Positions 10,714 through 21,000 of a stretch of 64,000 bases of DNA are shown here, piece after piece; the stretch's first letter is position 1; every line of letters starts with the position of its first letter. The position numbers were made by a program, and so were the translations under genes. This DNA comes from Mesotaenium endlicherianum (lineage: Eukaryota; Streptophyta; Zygnematophyceae; Zygnematales; Mesotaeniaceae): NCBI GenBank assembly GCA_009602735.1, contig WELA01011189.1, positions 1 to 64,000 on the forward strand. The letters are read 5' to 3'. The notes below the pieces were generated by a model. That model was not told the origin of the DNA, ran no database searches, and was given only the letters and a program-made list of their open reading frames with translations.

Positions 10714-11072
10714 ACTGTCATCTCAGTGGACACGGACAGGTGACAGGAGTTCCTGTCTCCGTATAAGTCAGAGGGGAATGTGACAGTTAGTGACAGATAG
10801 TGACAGTTGTGACAGGCAGTCCACCTTTAAATGTAAGTTGGAGGGAGTGTGTTCCGTCTCGGGAACAGCCGGGCGAATTTTATAACCATTCTACACACTC
10901 AACCTGCGCTCATACTCACTTTCTCTCTCCAACTCAATTCTCTCTTATACTCACTCACACTAAGTACTATACACTAGGGACTCTCCCTATCACGTTCTTC
11001 TTCACCACGGGCACTCAGTAGCGGCAAAGTATCATGATTTCACTGACTGCATTGTGTTTATGATTGAGCAGG
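10714..11072 (+). promoter_or_regulatory. Non-coding leader between pol and the third ORF, with GTGACAG repeats
   Basis: Non-coding stretch of ~360 bases. It has four close copies of GTGACAG (~10779-10822), a TTTAAA box just after them, then a pyrimidine-rich CT/CA leader (~10900-10990) and a possible acceptor (GAGCAG) immediately before the ORF's ATG at 11073. The GTGACAG cluster recurs in copy 3 (~56541-56585). This could be an internal promoter or the acceptor of a spliced message for the third ORF; which is inference. Confidence 0.4.
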
Positions 11073-12729
11073 ATGACCCAGAAGTTGGAACTTAAGAGGA
11101 AGAGAAGAGCGGAAGAGGCACATGCAAAATACTTGCAATTCCGTGGCGACATCGAATCATCCTCCATCTCCGCTTGGGAATCACAACGACTTCAATAACA
11201 ACGGGAGGCACAGATGAAGAAGGAGGAGGAGGAACAGGCCAGGCTGAGGCAGGAAGAACTGGACAGAAAAGCTCCAGAGGAGGCCAAGAAGGCGGAAGAG
11301 GAGAGGCAAGTCGAGGAGAGGCGGAAGCAGCAGGCTGAAGAAGAAGAAAAGAGGAGATTCAGCAGCTACCGCTACACAATGTTGGGCAAGGGCTTTGATC
11401 TACTGGAGGAGGCCTTCAAGTATGCCCAAAGAAGTCGCAATGAGTCGCAGAAGGAAATCCTGCAGAGGGAAGGGGAGGCATCTGAAAACTTTGACAAGTA
11501 TAAAGAGGTCAGCACAGGACTCCTTCTCTATCACGATTATGCCAGGATGGTAGGATATACGGTCAGAGAGGCCAAGGCAATGGCCCAGGTGAACGAAGCG
11601 GGAGCTGTATCGATTCCGGGTATCTGGGAGAAAGATAGGGTCATCAAGATGATCCCCATGGACGCGGACAGCTTTAAGGACTCCACATCCCATAACAGGT
11701 TCAAGGCCAGGTATAATGAGGTGGAGAGAAGGAGCTGGAAATTTTTGGCGAGGAAAACCAGTCAGCCGGACTTTGCAGGGCATTGGTACCCTTGTACTCT
11801 GAAAAGGACTGACCCTGCATTTTTCCAAAAGCCCACCGATTGGCGGTGGATGACCATCAACATGAGGGACCAACAAAATGACAAGGCAAGGGAGGAAGAC
11901 TTTTTCACGGACCTACAGGGAACATAGTGTTGCCTCCTCATATTGCAGCTTGGGACCCAAGAATTGATGGAGTAAGAGACTGCATGAGCCAAGAAATGCA
12001 GGAGGACAGGAGCGGGGCCCAAGAGTCATTCTCTAAAGGGAAGCACGCTTATGCCAAATGGGCAAGCAAGCAAGGAGAAAAGCACCTGTATGCGGTCCGG
12101 ACTCAACAGCCCCCACCAGCATCCAAAATGGGGAGGTCTGTGGGATATTCTTTTTCTCGGGAAGAGCTGGAGCAGCTGACAGAAGAGACCCCAGCAGTCT
12201 CAGAGGAACCAGGGGACGGAGAGGAGGAGGGGTCAGAGGAAGAAGAAGAGGAAGGCGAGGAGGAGGACACTAGCCCCACTGTGATCTTGACACCTGCCAC
12301 ATCCCCTGTAAGGGAAAAGACTGGGATGGCCTTGCAACAGCTCGCTAAAGAGGAGGATACCACTTGGCTGGGAACTGCCAGAGGATAGAGCCCATCTGCA
12401 GGCACAAAGACCCAGTCAGACAGGGCAGATAGGAGGGCTGCTAGAGAGAGAGCCAGAGGCCTGCCAGCATCTCCCTCGCAGAGAAGGCATGTGCCCTTGG
12501 CTCATGTTGTGCAACATCCTTCTGGGATGCCGATATATGTACCTGCCAGTTTGAGGGCTGCCCAGGAGAACACTGCCTCCCTTCAGTTTCAGACGGTGCA
12601 GGAGGAAACAGCACAGTTACTGCGTTCTCCGCGGGGTCCCTACGCGGATCACCCAGGCTTCAGGAGACCCCAAGACAGGAGGAGGTCTGACTCCCCTGAC
12701 CATAGGGCCCCAGGAACATCTCTCTCCTA
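11073..12729 (+). pseudogene. Third ORF of family A, copy 1 (unknown protein, env position)
   Basis: Starts MTQK. The N-terminal ~100 residues are a Lys/Glu/Arg/Gln-rich predicted coiled coil. A conserved central domain follows (YRYTMLGKGFDLLEEAFKY ... GHWYPCTLKRTDPAFFQKP). Then comes a strongly acidic Glu/Ser tract (~12210-12270) and an Arg/Pro-rich end (RSPRGPYADHPGFRRPQDRR). No signal peptide or membrane segment is visible, so it does not look like an envelope despite its position. Homologous ORFs sit at 46490-48100 (-) and 56837-58486 (+). I do not recognise the family. This copy is broken. Confidence 0.7.
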
Positions 12730-12890
12730 ATGGCAGTAGGCTGAGGGCAAAAGGCACAGCACGCTGTTACTAGTGATCCCCACTGTTAGGTATCAACGTT
12801 GGAGCAAGAGGCGGTGGGAGGAAGATCAGTACTTTCAGTTGGGAAAAATCATGTACCCAGTGTCAGTGTTGTCGAGGCGACAGCCTGTTA

Positions 12891-13616
12891 AATTGGAGGG
12901 ATTGTAATGAATCAGTATATTGGTAGATATAATATTCATTTAAATATAATAGCTAAATAAGTTCAGCCTGCTGAACTTTAGTTAATATTGAGTATGCTAG
13001 ACTTTACGAAATAATCAGTTTAATGACTCAGCCGGGGGCAGCAGGCTGAAGTCAACTTAGGTCAACTTGCTGACACATTCTTTGACAGCCAGCTGACTTT
13101 CGTACTCGGTAGCAGCGAACTGCCTAGATACGCATCTAAGTGTGGTGTGCTAGATGAATGGCCAAATGATATCCTTTGGATGGATGGCAATTCGGGATGA
13201 TGGGAGATGGCGGTGGATTTGGTTAACCGAGGTCCTACCAACGTGCTTAACTCCCGGGTAGGCGGTGCCATCGCACTTGCCGTTGAACAGTAAACTCATT
13301 CCATGTACATATGCTAGGATTGCTCACAAGTTCGGCATTTGGAAACGAGGCCAACTCCCTTGTACTGCTTACTGAGAGATATCTGGATCCAAGGCGAGAA
13401 GCCATTGATACGTACTATCTTCTAACCTTGATTATGTATGAGTTTACTGATTGCATTATTGATGCTAGTTTACTTACATTTGACTTGCGAGTATTGTCCA
13501 CTGCTAGTGTGTTGTCCTTTGCTGTTTCATCAATCAACAGAAAATACCATAAAGATTACTTGCGGATATAAAGATCTTAATTGTTAATCGCCCATTTGGT
13601 AAGTCGATTCATTTCA
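12891..13616 (+). repeat. Polypurine tract and 3' LTR of family A copy 1
   Basis: The tract ATTGGAGGGAT (12891-12902) is followed by the LTR from 12903 (TGTAATGAATC) to 13616 (GATTCATTTCA). The 3' flank begins TTCGC, which does not repeat the 5' flank. Confidence 0.9.
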
Positions 13617-13720
13617 TTCGCCCATGCAGTACCGAAGTGAGCAGCGGGAACCAAAATCTTAGCGTCTAAAAGTGCATCTAATGAACATTCAAAGGCATCC
13701 ATGGCGAACAAAAGCTCGCA

Positions 13721-13747
13721 AAAAAGAAGGCTGTTAGCCTTCTTTTT
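13721..13747. other. Perfect 12-bp hairpin in a gene-free stretch
   Basis: AAAAAGAAGGCT, loop GTT, AGCCTTCTTTTT. It looks like a terminator-style stem with a T-run. Nothing else recognisable was seen between the 3' LTR of family A (ends 13616) and the next LTR fragment (13994). Confidence 0.6.
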
Positions 13748-13993
13748 GGTTCGTTTTCATCATCGAGACTGAAATTAGCACTGTACGGTAATGTGCACAA
13801 CTTGTACGCGTTTCGTCGCTTTCAGCTGTAGATTTAATTGCGGACACTTGGCGGCATAGCCCACCTTTTAAGACTAATTTCAATAAAACTAATAAATATC
13901 AAGAAAGATACAGAGGTAGCAAGGGGAGCAAGTAGATGCATCAAAATCTGTGAATTGCATCAGATTGCTGCTCCGGGCCATTTAGTGTTAAGG

Positions 13994-14433
13994 TGGATGG
14001 CGATTCGGGATGATGGCAGATGGTTGTGGATTTGGTTAGCCGAGGTCCTACCAAGGTGGTTAACTTCCGGGTAGGCGGTGCCATCGCACTTGCCGTTGAA
14101 CAGTAAACTCATTCCATGTACATTTGCTAGGTATTGCTCTTGAGCTCGGCATTCGGAAACGAGGCCAACTCTACTGTATAGCTTACTGAGAGATATGTGA
14201 TCCCAAGGCGAGAAGCCATTGATGCGAACTGTCTTCTAACCTTGCTTATGTATGAGTTTATTGATTGCATGATTGATGCTCGTTTACTTGCATTTGACTT
14301 ATGAGTATTGTATACCGCTAGTGTATTGTCCTTGCTGTTAAATCAGTTAGCAGGAAATACCATAAAGATTACTTGCTGATATGAAGATCCTTTATTAATT
14401 GTTAATTGCCTATTGGTAAGTCGATTTATTTCA
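13994..14433 (+). repeat. Family-A LTR, 3' portion only
   Basis: Matches the last ~440 bases of the LTR at 12903-13616, from TGGATGGCGATTCGGG to the terminal CGATTTATTTCA. More diverged than the LTRs of copy 1, so an older remnant. Confidence 0.8.
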
Positions 14434-15560
14434 TAGTGTTTTCCTCTTGTATACGCCCAAATTGACCTCTTCAAAATCATCTGCATCATCTCTAGCGTTT
14501 GATTCAACCAACGCTTGAGTGTACCTCGGTTTAATCTTGTCAAGAGCAAAAAAGATGACATAATGGTGCTCTTGCCCTCTCTTACCCTCACCTCCCTTTA
14601 TCACATCTCCTGACAGATAAAACTCCTCACAATCATCTCCACATTTACCATACGCCCACGTACAACCAAAGATAATAGTCAAAACTTGTATTCTAGCCCC
14701 TGAATGAGAGTCGCGCAAGCTTTCTACGTTGGCCATGGCGGAAGTTAGCAAAGAATTGCAAGAAAAAGACATGAGTTTTAGTCGCGAAAGAGGACCTTCT
14801 GTTCGAAAAAATTGAAATTCGAATTGGCCCGTTTGAAATGATTGTTGCTTATTCAAGAAACATATTTCGTTTATATATATAAGATCAGAGATAGTTGGAA
14901 GCGTGTATTTTTGGGAGCAATCTTTGCCCTTATAATCTTTGCCCTTATTTTGTTTACTCATCCATACCCCTTGACTCACTTACCGTAGTGTGGCATAGTC
15001 GCACACTAACTCTAGGCACAAGAAAGAGACGAACTTGAGGACTAGAGCTTCTCCTTAGAAACTCACGAACTCTTTCTACCAGGCATACAAGTACATATAA
15101 GCACACACACAACATCAAAGGACTGCATAGCAAAGACGCTCTCATTCAAATAATCATATTGCAGCTAAAACACATCCTACTGATTCAGGTGCAAAATCTT
15201 AGAATCGGTTCGTTTGTGACCTCGAGAAATCAGAAGAAATAACTCTGCCAATACATAACCATATTAAGAAAATTTAACAGCAACGGACGCATCGTAAAGA
15301 GACATTTACGAGAAGTCTTAGTTTGTTCAATTTGGAGCACAGACGAAGAAATCATGGCAATTTCCGTGAAAGCTGGTCATAATAACGAACCCAAAAGTGC
15401 ACACATGACTTTCAAGTAGAAACCCGACTCTTAAGCCTATTGTCCAGAATGAGGGACCACAAGATCCCAGCCTGCTATGTACCTAATGACCACCTGGTTG
15501 ACCACGGCGCAAGGTGCGCCGTTTTGTGGGAAACCCGTTTAAGTTGGGACTCACAGGTCT
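14434..15560. other. Gene-free stretch with unknown repeat E (minus orientation)
   Basis: On the minus strand ~14820-15130 is clearly related to 25600-26000 on the plus strand; shared blocks include AGGAGAAGCTCTAGTCCTC and AAGGGCAAAGATTGCTCC. A minus-strand open frame (14431-14979, 182 codons) follows the shared block. I do not recognise its product and do not call it a gene. A GTAAGT motif lies in both copies just after a conserved CACAC(T/C)ACG. The remaining part, 15130-15560, shows nothing I can name. Confidence 0.4.
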
Positions 15561-15801
15561 AGATATAACGATTATATTAATTGTTCGGTTGACTGAAGTC
15601 CTAACTGTTCAGTTGACTGACGACGGCTCCGCCTACCTGGGAGTTCACCACACTGGTAGGACATTGATTTACCGAATCCAAGTCGACCTCCCGACTTTCA
15701 GTATACTACAGATTGGTCACATGTGCCAATCTACAATTAATCATCTAAATGATTATGCCTATCCTCAGCGTACTAACTCTAAGTATACAAACTATTATTA
15801 T
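15561..15801 (-). repeat. Diverged A-like LTR, first piece (interrupted by the DNMT element)
   Basis: Contains a block (~15625-15695, CTCCGCCTACCTGGGAGTTCACC...) about three-quarters identical to the minus strand of LTR-A. The LTR resumes at 25069 and ends ATTCATTACA at 25369, the expected terminus. The left limit is approximate. Confidence 0.55.
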
Positions 15802-16809
15802 TGTCATGATTTATTGAGTCGAGGTTGCCGCACAAAACTGAGCTCCACATGTGGGAACCATCAACCTAGGAAGGCCAACTTTGCATAGACTTTACGCATC
15901 CAGACGTTGACCTTTTCTCAATTTCCAAGTCACCAAAGTGTAGCGCGTCGAGTCACCTTCCGAATGGCACCAGGTTCGCGTCATTTGGTCAAGTATCGAG
16001 CGAGATATGAGCGATCTAGTCCGCGTCACCTACCGGCCCCTAGCGGATCCTCACCAAAGGGCAATTTGTGTTTCAATGTGCACAAAGGGACACATTCTTG
16101 CCTATTCGTGACCCCCTAAAACCCCTAGCTTGTACGCACAAATCCGCGAGTCCCTTAGCCTACATAAGCTTTGCATTTCCATAGTATATGTGCATCATTG
16201 AGGCTATAACTTGGTGACTGCATCACCTACTCTTAGAGGAAGCTTCCTCAATTTCCAGATCCACTTTTGAGGCGCTATCTAGGTAGAATCACCCAAGGTA
16301 AGCTCGGCCAATGAGGGACACGTAGCATATCCTACGCACCTTGCTTTGATTGGTTTGAGTTATGCTTAGCCTATAGGAGTGCTAGTACATGCCTTGTACA
16401 CATTAGTGGACATAGGAGAGCCTCCTAGAGTGACTACATGCATTGGATCCGCCGCATACCCCGCCGGATTTCCTGGAGTATAAGTATTAGAGATGTCTCT
16501 AGAAGAGACATCTTTTAGAAGTCCATTATGCCAGGTGTAAGTAACAGAGATTATCAGTAAAGCTTACACTTTTATCTCTTGTGTTTTCAGGACCACTGAG
16601 TTACTCTNCCTCTCTTCTGAAGAGCAAGCCCTCCAGGCTTCCAGTCACTTGAAGAACTTCACAAGTGGTGAGCAAAGTCACAGCTTAAGCCCTTGCCATA
16701 GGACTACTCTGAAGATCATGATGTGCTTCCAGTGATCTTTTGGGCCATACTTCATTAGTTGTTTTCCTACCAGATTACAGTCTTGAGGTGCTCACTCTGG
16801 AGAGTACAC
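15802..16809 (+). repeat. A1 terminal repeat of DNMT element copy 2
   Basis: About 1008 bases from TGTCATGATTT to GGAGAGTACAC, matching A2 (23939-24922). It carries a TATA-like box and hairpin (see next entry) and an intron-like stretch (GTAAGT ~16538 to TTTTCAG ~16590). It lacks the B tail at its inner end. A single N at 16608 marks an assembly join. Confidence 0.85.
16479..16513 (+). promoter_or_regulatory. TATA-like box and conserved hairpin in A1
   Basis: TATAAGTA (16479-16486) is followed 4 bases later by a perfect 10-bp hairpin (AGATGTCTCT, loop AGA, AGAGACATCT; 16491-16513). The spacing would put the transcript start in or just after the hairpin. A2 has the same box (24598-24605) and the hairpin with one mismatch. 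Confidence 0.5.
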
Positions 16810-16865
16810 TTCCCTTACTTCTAAAAGATCTCTCTTTGCCTGCAAGCAATTAGAACCTTCAGCGT

Positions 16866-17990
16866 ATGCCTACCCGTAGTGGGCTTTCTTATCAGCCATA
16901 CTACGAAGGGGTTAGTGGAGAAGACTCAGACTCAGATCTCAGCACTATCACTGAACCCGCCGAAGAAGAGCAACCTGCTCTCCAGCACACAGCAGTTGCT
17001 TCTGAGCCATCTCCCCAGTGGGCTCACTACGATTTCTGGTATCCCATGGCAGGTGACCACGAGGTCAGGACTGACAGGTCTGCCTACCGCTTCAGCGGTA
17101 GGCCAGGCACCTGTGATCTGGAAGATACCATCTCGGAGTTTCAGGCTGACTTCGCGGCTGCAAAGCTCAAGACACCCACGCTGACTAAGCGCGACGTCTT
17201 CGACACGCTTATGCGCTACCTCTCGCACGAGGCCCGCGACACCTTCCGTGAGAAGGAGGCCGAGCTCCGGACCCGCACTGAGCTTGTGGGTGACCCACCA
17301 GTGGCGACCTTGCTAGCTGATCCAGTGCAAGCCTTCTGGAACATCCTGAAGACAGAGTTCCAGGTTGCAACTGAAGAGAAGGTGTACGAGCTGCACCATT
17401 TCTTCCGACGCAAGAATGAGACTATCCGCATGATGTACCGCCGCTTGGTGCACCTCTAAATCGATGTCGGCACTGTCACTGACCGAGAGGCCGCGGAGAT
17501 CTTCTTGCGCGCCGTTGAGCCGCGTCTGAGGGAGAGGGCCGTAGTCCCCCTCATCGACCGCCACGATTCAAAGTATTCTTTGGAGCAGGCCTACCTCTCC
17601 GTTGACAAGCAGAGCTTGGCCGCCGCACGGAGCAACATTAGCGATCGTGTGGGCTTAGCATCCACGGGCGTGCGCCAGGAGGCCTCAGTGCTGCCGTCTT
17701 CTACGACGCGCACAACGCCTGCCCGCCAGCCCCAGTTGCAGCAGCAGCAGCCTCAGCCCTCTCAGCTGCCCCAGCAGACGCAGCAGCGCGGAGCTACGCG
17801 TGGCCGCATTTCCATGGCTGCCACTACGAGCGATCCTTGCTGGTCCTGCTAGAAGACGGGCCACTCACGCCAGAACTGCACTCTCGCGCAGAATGGCAAG
17901 CCCGGCAACTGCACCTATTGTGGCAAGGCCGGCCACCTGCAGATCGTCTGTCTGCAGAAGAAGCGCGACGTCAAGAACGGACGCGCTCGC
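16866..17990 (+). pseudogene. gag region, DNMT element copy 2
   Basis: Begins MPTRSG after a ~56-base leader. Acidic N-terminus, then a retrotransposon Gag-type helical domain (~residues 85-195, WNILKTEFQV...YELHHFFRRKNE). Next is a Gln-rich segment, then two CCHC zinc knuckles near 17838-17965 (CTYCGKAGHLQIVC is the second). Expected role: RNA binding and particle formation. Part of a broken element. Confidence 0.75.
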
Positions 17991-18056
17991 GATGGCCCTA
18001 CGCCTTCAGCAGGACAGCGAGGCGCTCGCAACCCTCGTACGGGTGGCCGCCCCGCG

Positions 18057-21000
18057 ATGACAGCAGCTACGGCCACGACGGACGCCGCATTGATGCCTGG
18101 AGCCGACTACTGCAGCTTCGACGACGTCAGCGACGCCCTCGTGGAGGCCAACGCGGAGATCGCTAGACTCCGTGGCCTCGTCAACGTCGATAACTATGAC
18201 GCGTGCAGAGCACTCCTTGCGTGCGCTCCACCGCCGTACGCCACGGCACTGTCAGCTGGCGCACGCACGGCTTCAGCGTTTTTGGATAATTCGCAGGAGA
18301 TTGTGCTCGTCAACACCCAGGCGCCGCAGCGCATCATGTTCGACACAGGAGCGCAGCCAGTTCTCATCAGCCTCCGCTACTTCCGTCAGCTGGGACTCTC
18401 TTCCGCTGACTTGGAGGACTCTCCGACGCGCATTAACACCGCCGCCGGCACGTCCGAGATCGTCGTCGGCCGCACGAGGTTGGCGCTACTGTTCACTCTG
18501 CGCCCAGGCACAGCAGACGAGACAACCATCCATCGGCACGCACTTGTCACTCCTTCCGAGTCCTTCGATGTGCTCCTAGGGCAGGACGTGCTCTTTCCCA
18601 TTGGCGCCGTGGTCTACAACTGGGCAGAACGCGTCTTCTATCGTCCCAACTGGAGGACAGGGGGGACGCGCACCGCATCCTTCCCCCTTGACATTGTCCA
18701 TCGCCGCCCAGCAGTGTCCTCTCTTTATGGCTTCATGGGACTGGACGATGGCCGGCCAGTGGTCAAGACCACTAAGGACGGGCCCGAGGACGAGGAGATC
18801 TCTGTGGGGGTGGACCTGCTCGAGCCACAGGACGAGGAGCCGGACCTACCTAGTGCCGAGCTCCACCTCACGCCGCAGCAGCAGGCGGATGTCCCGGCAG
18901 CCCAGGCCAGGGAGCAGATCCGCATCTGCACTGCCCACAGCGCGATGATGCGGCAGATGGCGGACGAGGCCACTGAGGCCCTCGCCACTGCCAGCACAGC
19001 CATCGCTGCCGCCGCCCTTGCTCGCGGTGCGGTCGCATCGCCTACGACTCATCAGGAGATCTCGGCCTCTCGCGGCGAGCCGCCCGCGAGGACCGACGTC
19101 CGCGTTCGCCACGACGTGCCTGTTGGCGTGGCCATTCAGTACAGTATGGACTCTCAGCCGCCCCCTCACGACGCCTCGCATCAGACCGGCGAGATCTGGC
19201 CTCGCAAAACGGCATCCGAAGACGGGGCCATGCGGCAGGCAGCTTATCCTGGCAGATCCGACGACCAGTCCCTGAAGAGTGAAGAGGAGACACAGTGGGA
19301 GCAACTGCCAGAGGCATCCGTCGAGGTACTCAGCACGGCGCCACCAGAGGAGCCCCCGCCAGCTGCGCCTACAGCACGCAGGCAGCGCGTACCTACTGGT
19401 CCGCCCGGCTTCGGCGCACCCAGCCAGCCCATGACGCACGACTGGCCCAGCAGAGCTCGCCCCGACACCGCTGGACCCAGCCGTCCAGTGTCACACGACT
19501 GCTCGACGAGTCACGAGTGTCGCCGCATTGCACATTTGTTTGCGACAAGCCGGGCTGCCGCGGCCTCCTCTAGCGCGGGCACACACTCCATACAGCAGCC
19601 AGCGCCCAGGCTCAGCGTCCGCGAACCACCCCGCGCAACCCCGTCTATCTGCGCCCATCTAACCTACGCACATCGCACTTGGCCGACCACCGGACCCGCT
19701 CGCGAGACCACTCCTCTCCGCGAGACGAGCTGCTCCCGATCGCTCACACCCCATTGCGAGACGCGCGAGGTGGCTCCCCTCCGCGAGCCGCGAGCCCGCT
19801 CCATCACGCCGCCCTACGACGAGAGGGAGCTCACACCTCCTTACAACGACACGCGGGCCCGTGGGGACACGCCGTCATACGACGACACTCGAGACCGACG
19901 CCGCACTCCGCCCTTCCGGCCCCTCTCAGCTAGCGATGACGCTCAGTCTTCTTCCGAGGCGCATTTCGTGATGCTGGTCCCTACAGCTCCGCGCGCCAGC
20001 GTCCCTCGCAGTCACATCGCTGGCGGCGGTCCCTCCGGGTCACCTCCTCCCAAGGTGGCCCGCACCGCCAGCAGGCCGCCCAGTCGACACCCATTTACGG
20101 CCGCCGCACGCACACGGCTCATGTCTAGTCTCCGGCAGCCCCGAGACGCGCCCGTCCCACGAGGGCAGCCCCGGCCGCGAGTCCAGCTGGTCCCTCGCCG
20201 GTTAGTTCGGTCCCCGCAGGAGGTCGACAGCTCCGAGCGCTCCGTCTGCACAGTCCCCTCTGCAGACATGCGCGCACGCCAGCGGGCCTATTTTGACCCA
20301 CACCCCTACTTGACTCAGGGTCCCGTTCTCAACCAGCTGGCCCATGCGGCCTCGCACAAAACTGACCGCTCCCAGCGCGACAGGTGGCAGCAGCTGTGCG
20401 TGGCCCCGGCCCGACGTCAGGCCTGCGCTGTCTCTCCGACAGCCCTGCAGGATGCGCGCCTGCGGTGGCGCACATACCAAGACCACTCACGGGAGGAGCG
20501 CCCGCAGCCGCTCACTGACCGCATCCCCAGCCTTACGCATGACTACGCAAACCGTGCTGTGGCCGCCCTTCGCATGGCGCCACATCAGCACAGTGCCGAG
20601 CGTACCTTCTCGCCGCCCGCTCAGCCCGGCACCCCCGCAGTGGGGTGTCGCCCACTTCCGACTCCTATCTGCGCAGACGCTCTAGACGAGCGGCCCGGCG
20701 GCATCGTTCTCGTCGAGCTCTTCGCCGGCATCGCCACCGGGTTACTCGCGACCTGGCATCCCGGTGCGCCGCTACGTCTACGTCGATCCCGATCCTGAGG
20801 CCCAGCAGGTGGCCCGTCGGCAGATGGCGTTGGGTCACAAACGGTTCCCTGACCTCCTTCCCGCGCACGCATTCCGCCGCGCTCAGACAGACTGGCCCAT
20901 GGACATCCGCGACATCACCGTCGAGCATGTCACTCGACTTGGGCCCATTGACCTTGTCATTGCCGGTTGGGAGTGTCAGGGCTTCTCCAGAGCCGGGCGT

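Larger units (their letters stand above)
5295..13616 (+). mobile_element. Ty3/gypsy family A, copy 1 (two LTRs, gag, pol, third ORF)
   Basis: LTRs of ~707 and 714 bases (5295-6001, 12903-13616) start TGTAATGAATC and end GATTCATTTCA. A PBS resembling initiator Met-tRNA lies at 6003-6014, and a polypurine tract precedes the 3' LTR. Order inside: gag with zinc knuckle, protease, RT, RNase H, integrase, chromodomain-like end, a non-coding leader, then a third ORF. The two LTRs differ by several percent by eye, so it is an older insertion than the DNMT element. It is broken, with roughly ten or more breaks. I see no target-site duplication: the bases before 5295 and after 13616 do not match. Confidence 0.9.

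Noticed and set aside
11073-12729. Third ORF of family A as a viral envelope
   Set aside because: Position fits, but no signal peptide, membrane helix or cysteine pattern is visible. The protein is highly charged throughout.
18846-19439. Long antisense open frames across the DNMT element
   Set aside because: No recognisable domain. GC-rich coding DNA commonly leaves open antisense frames.
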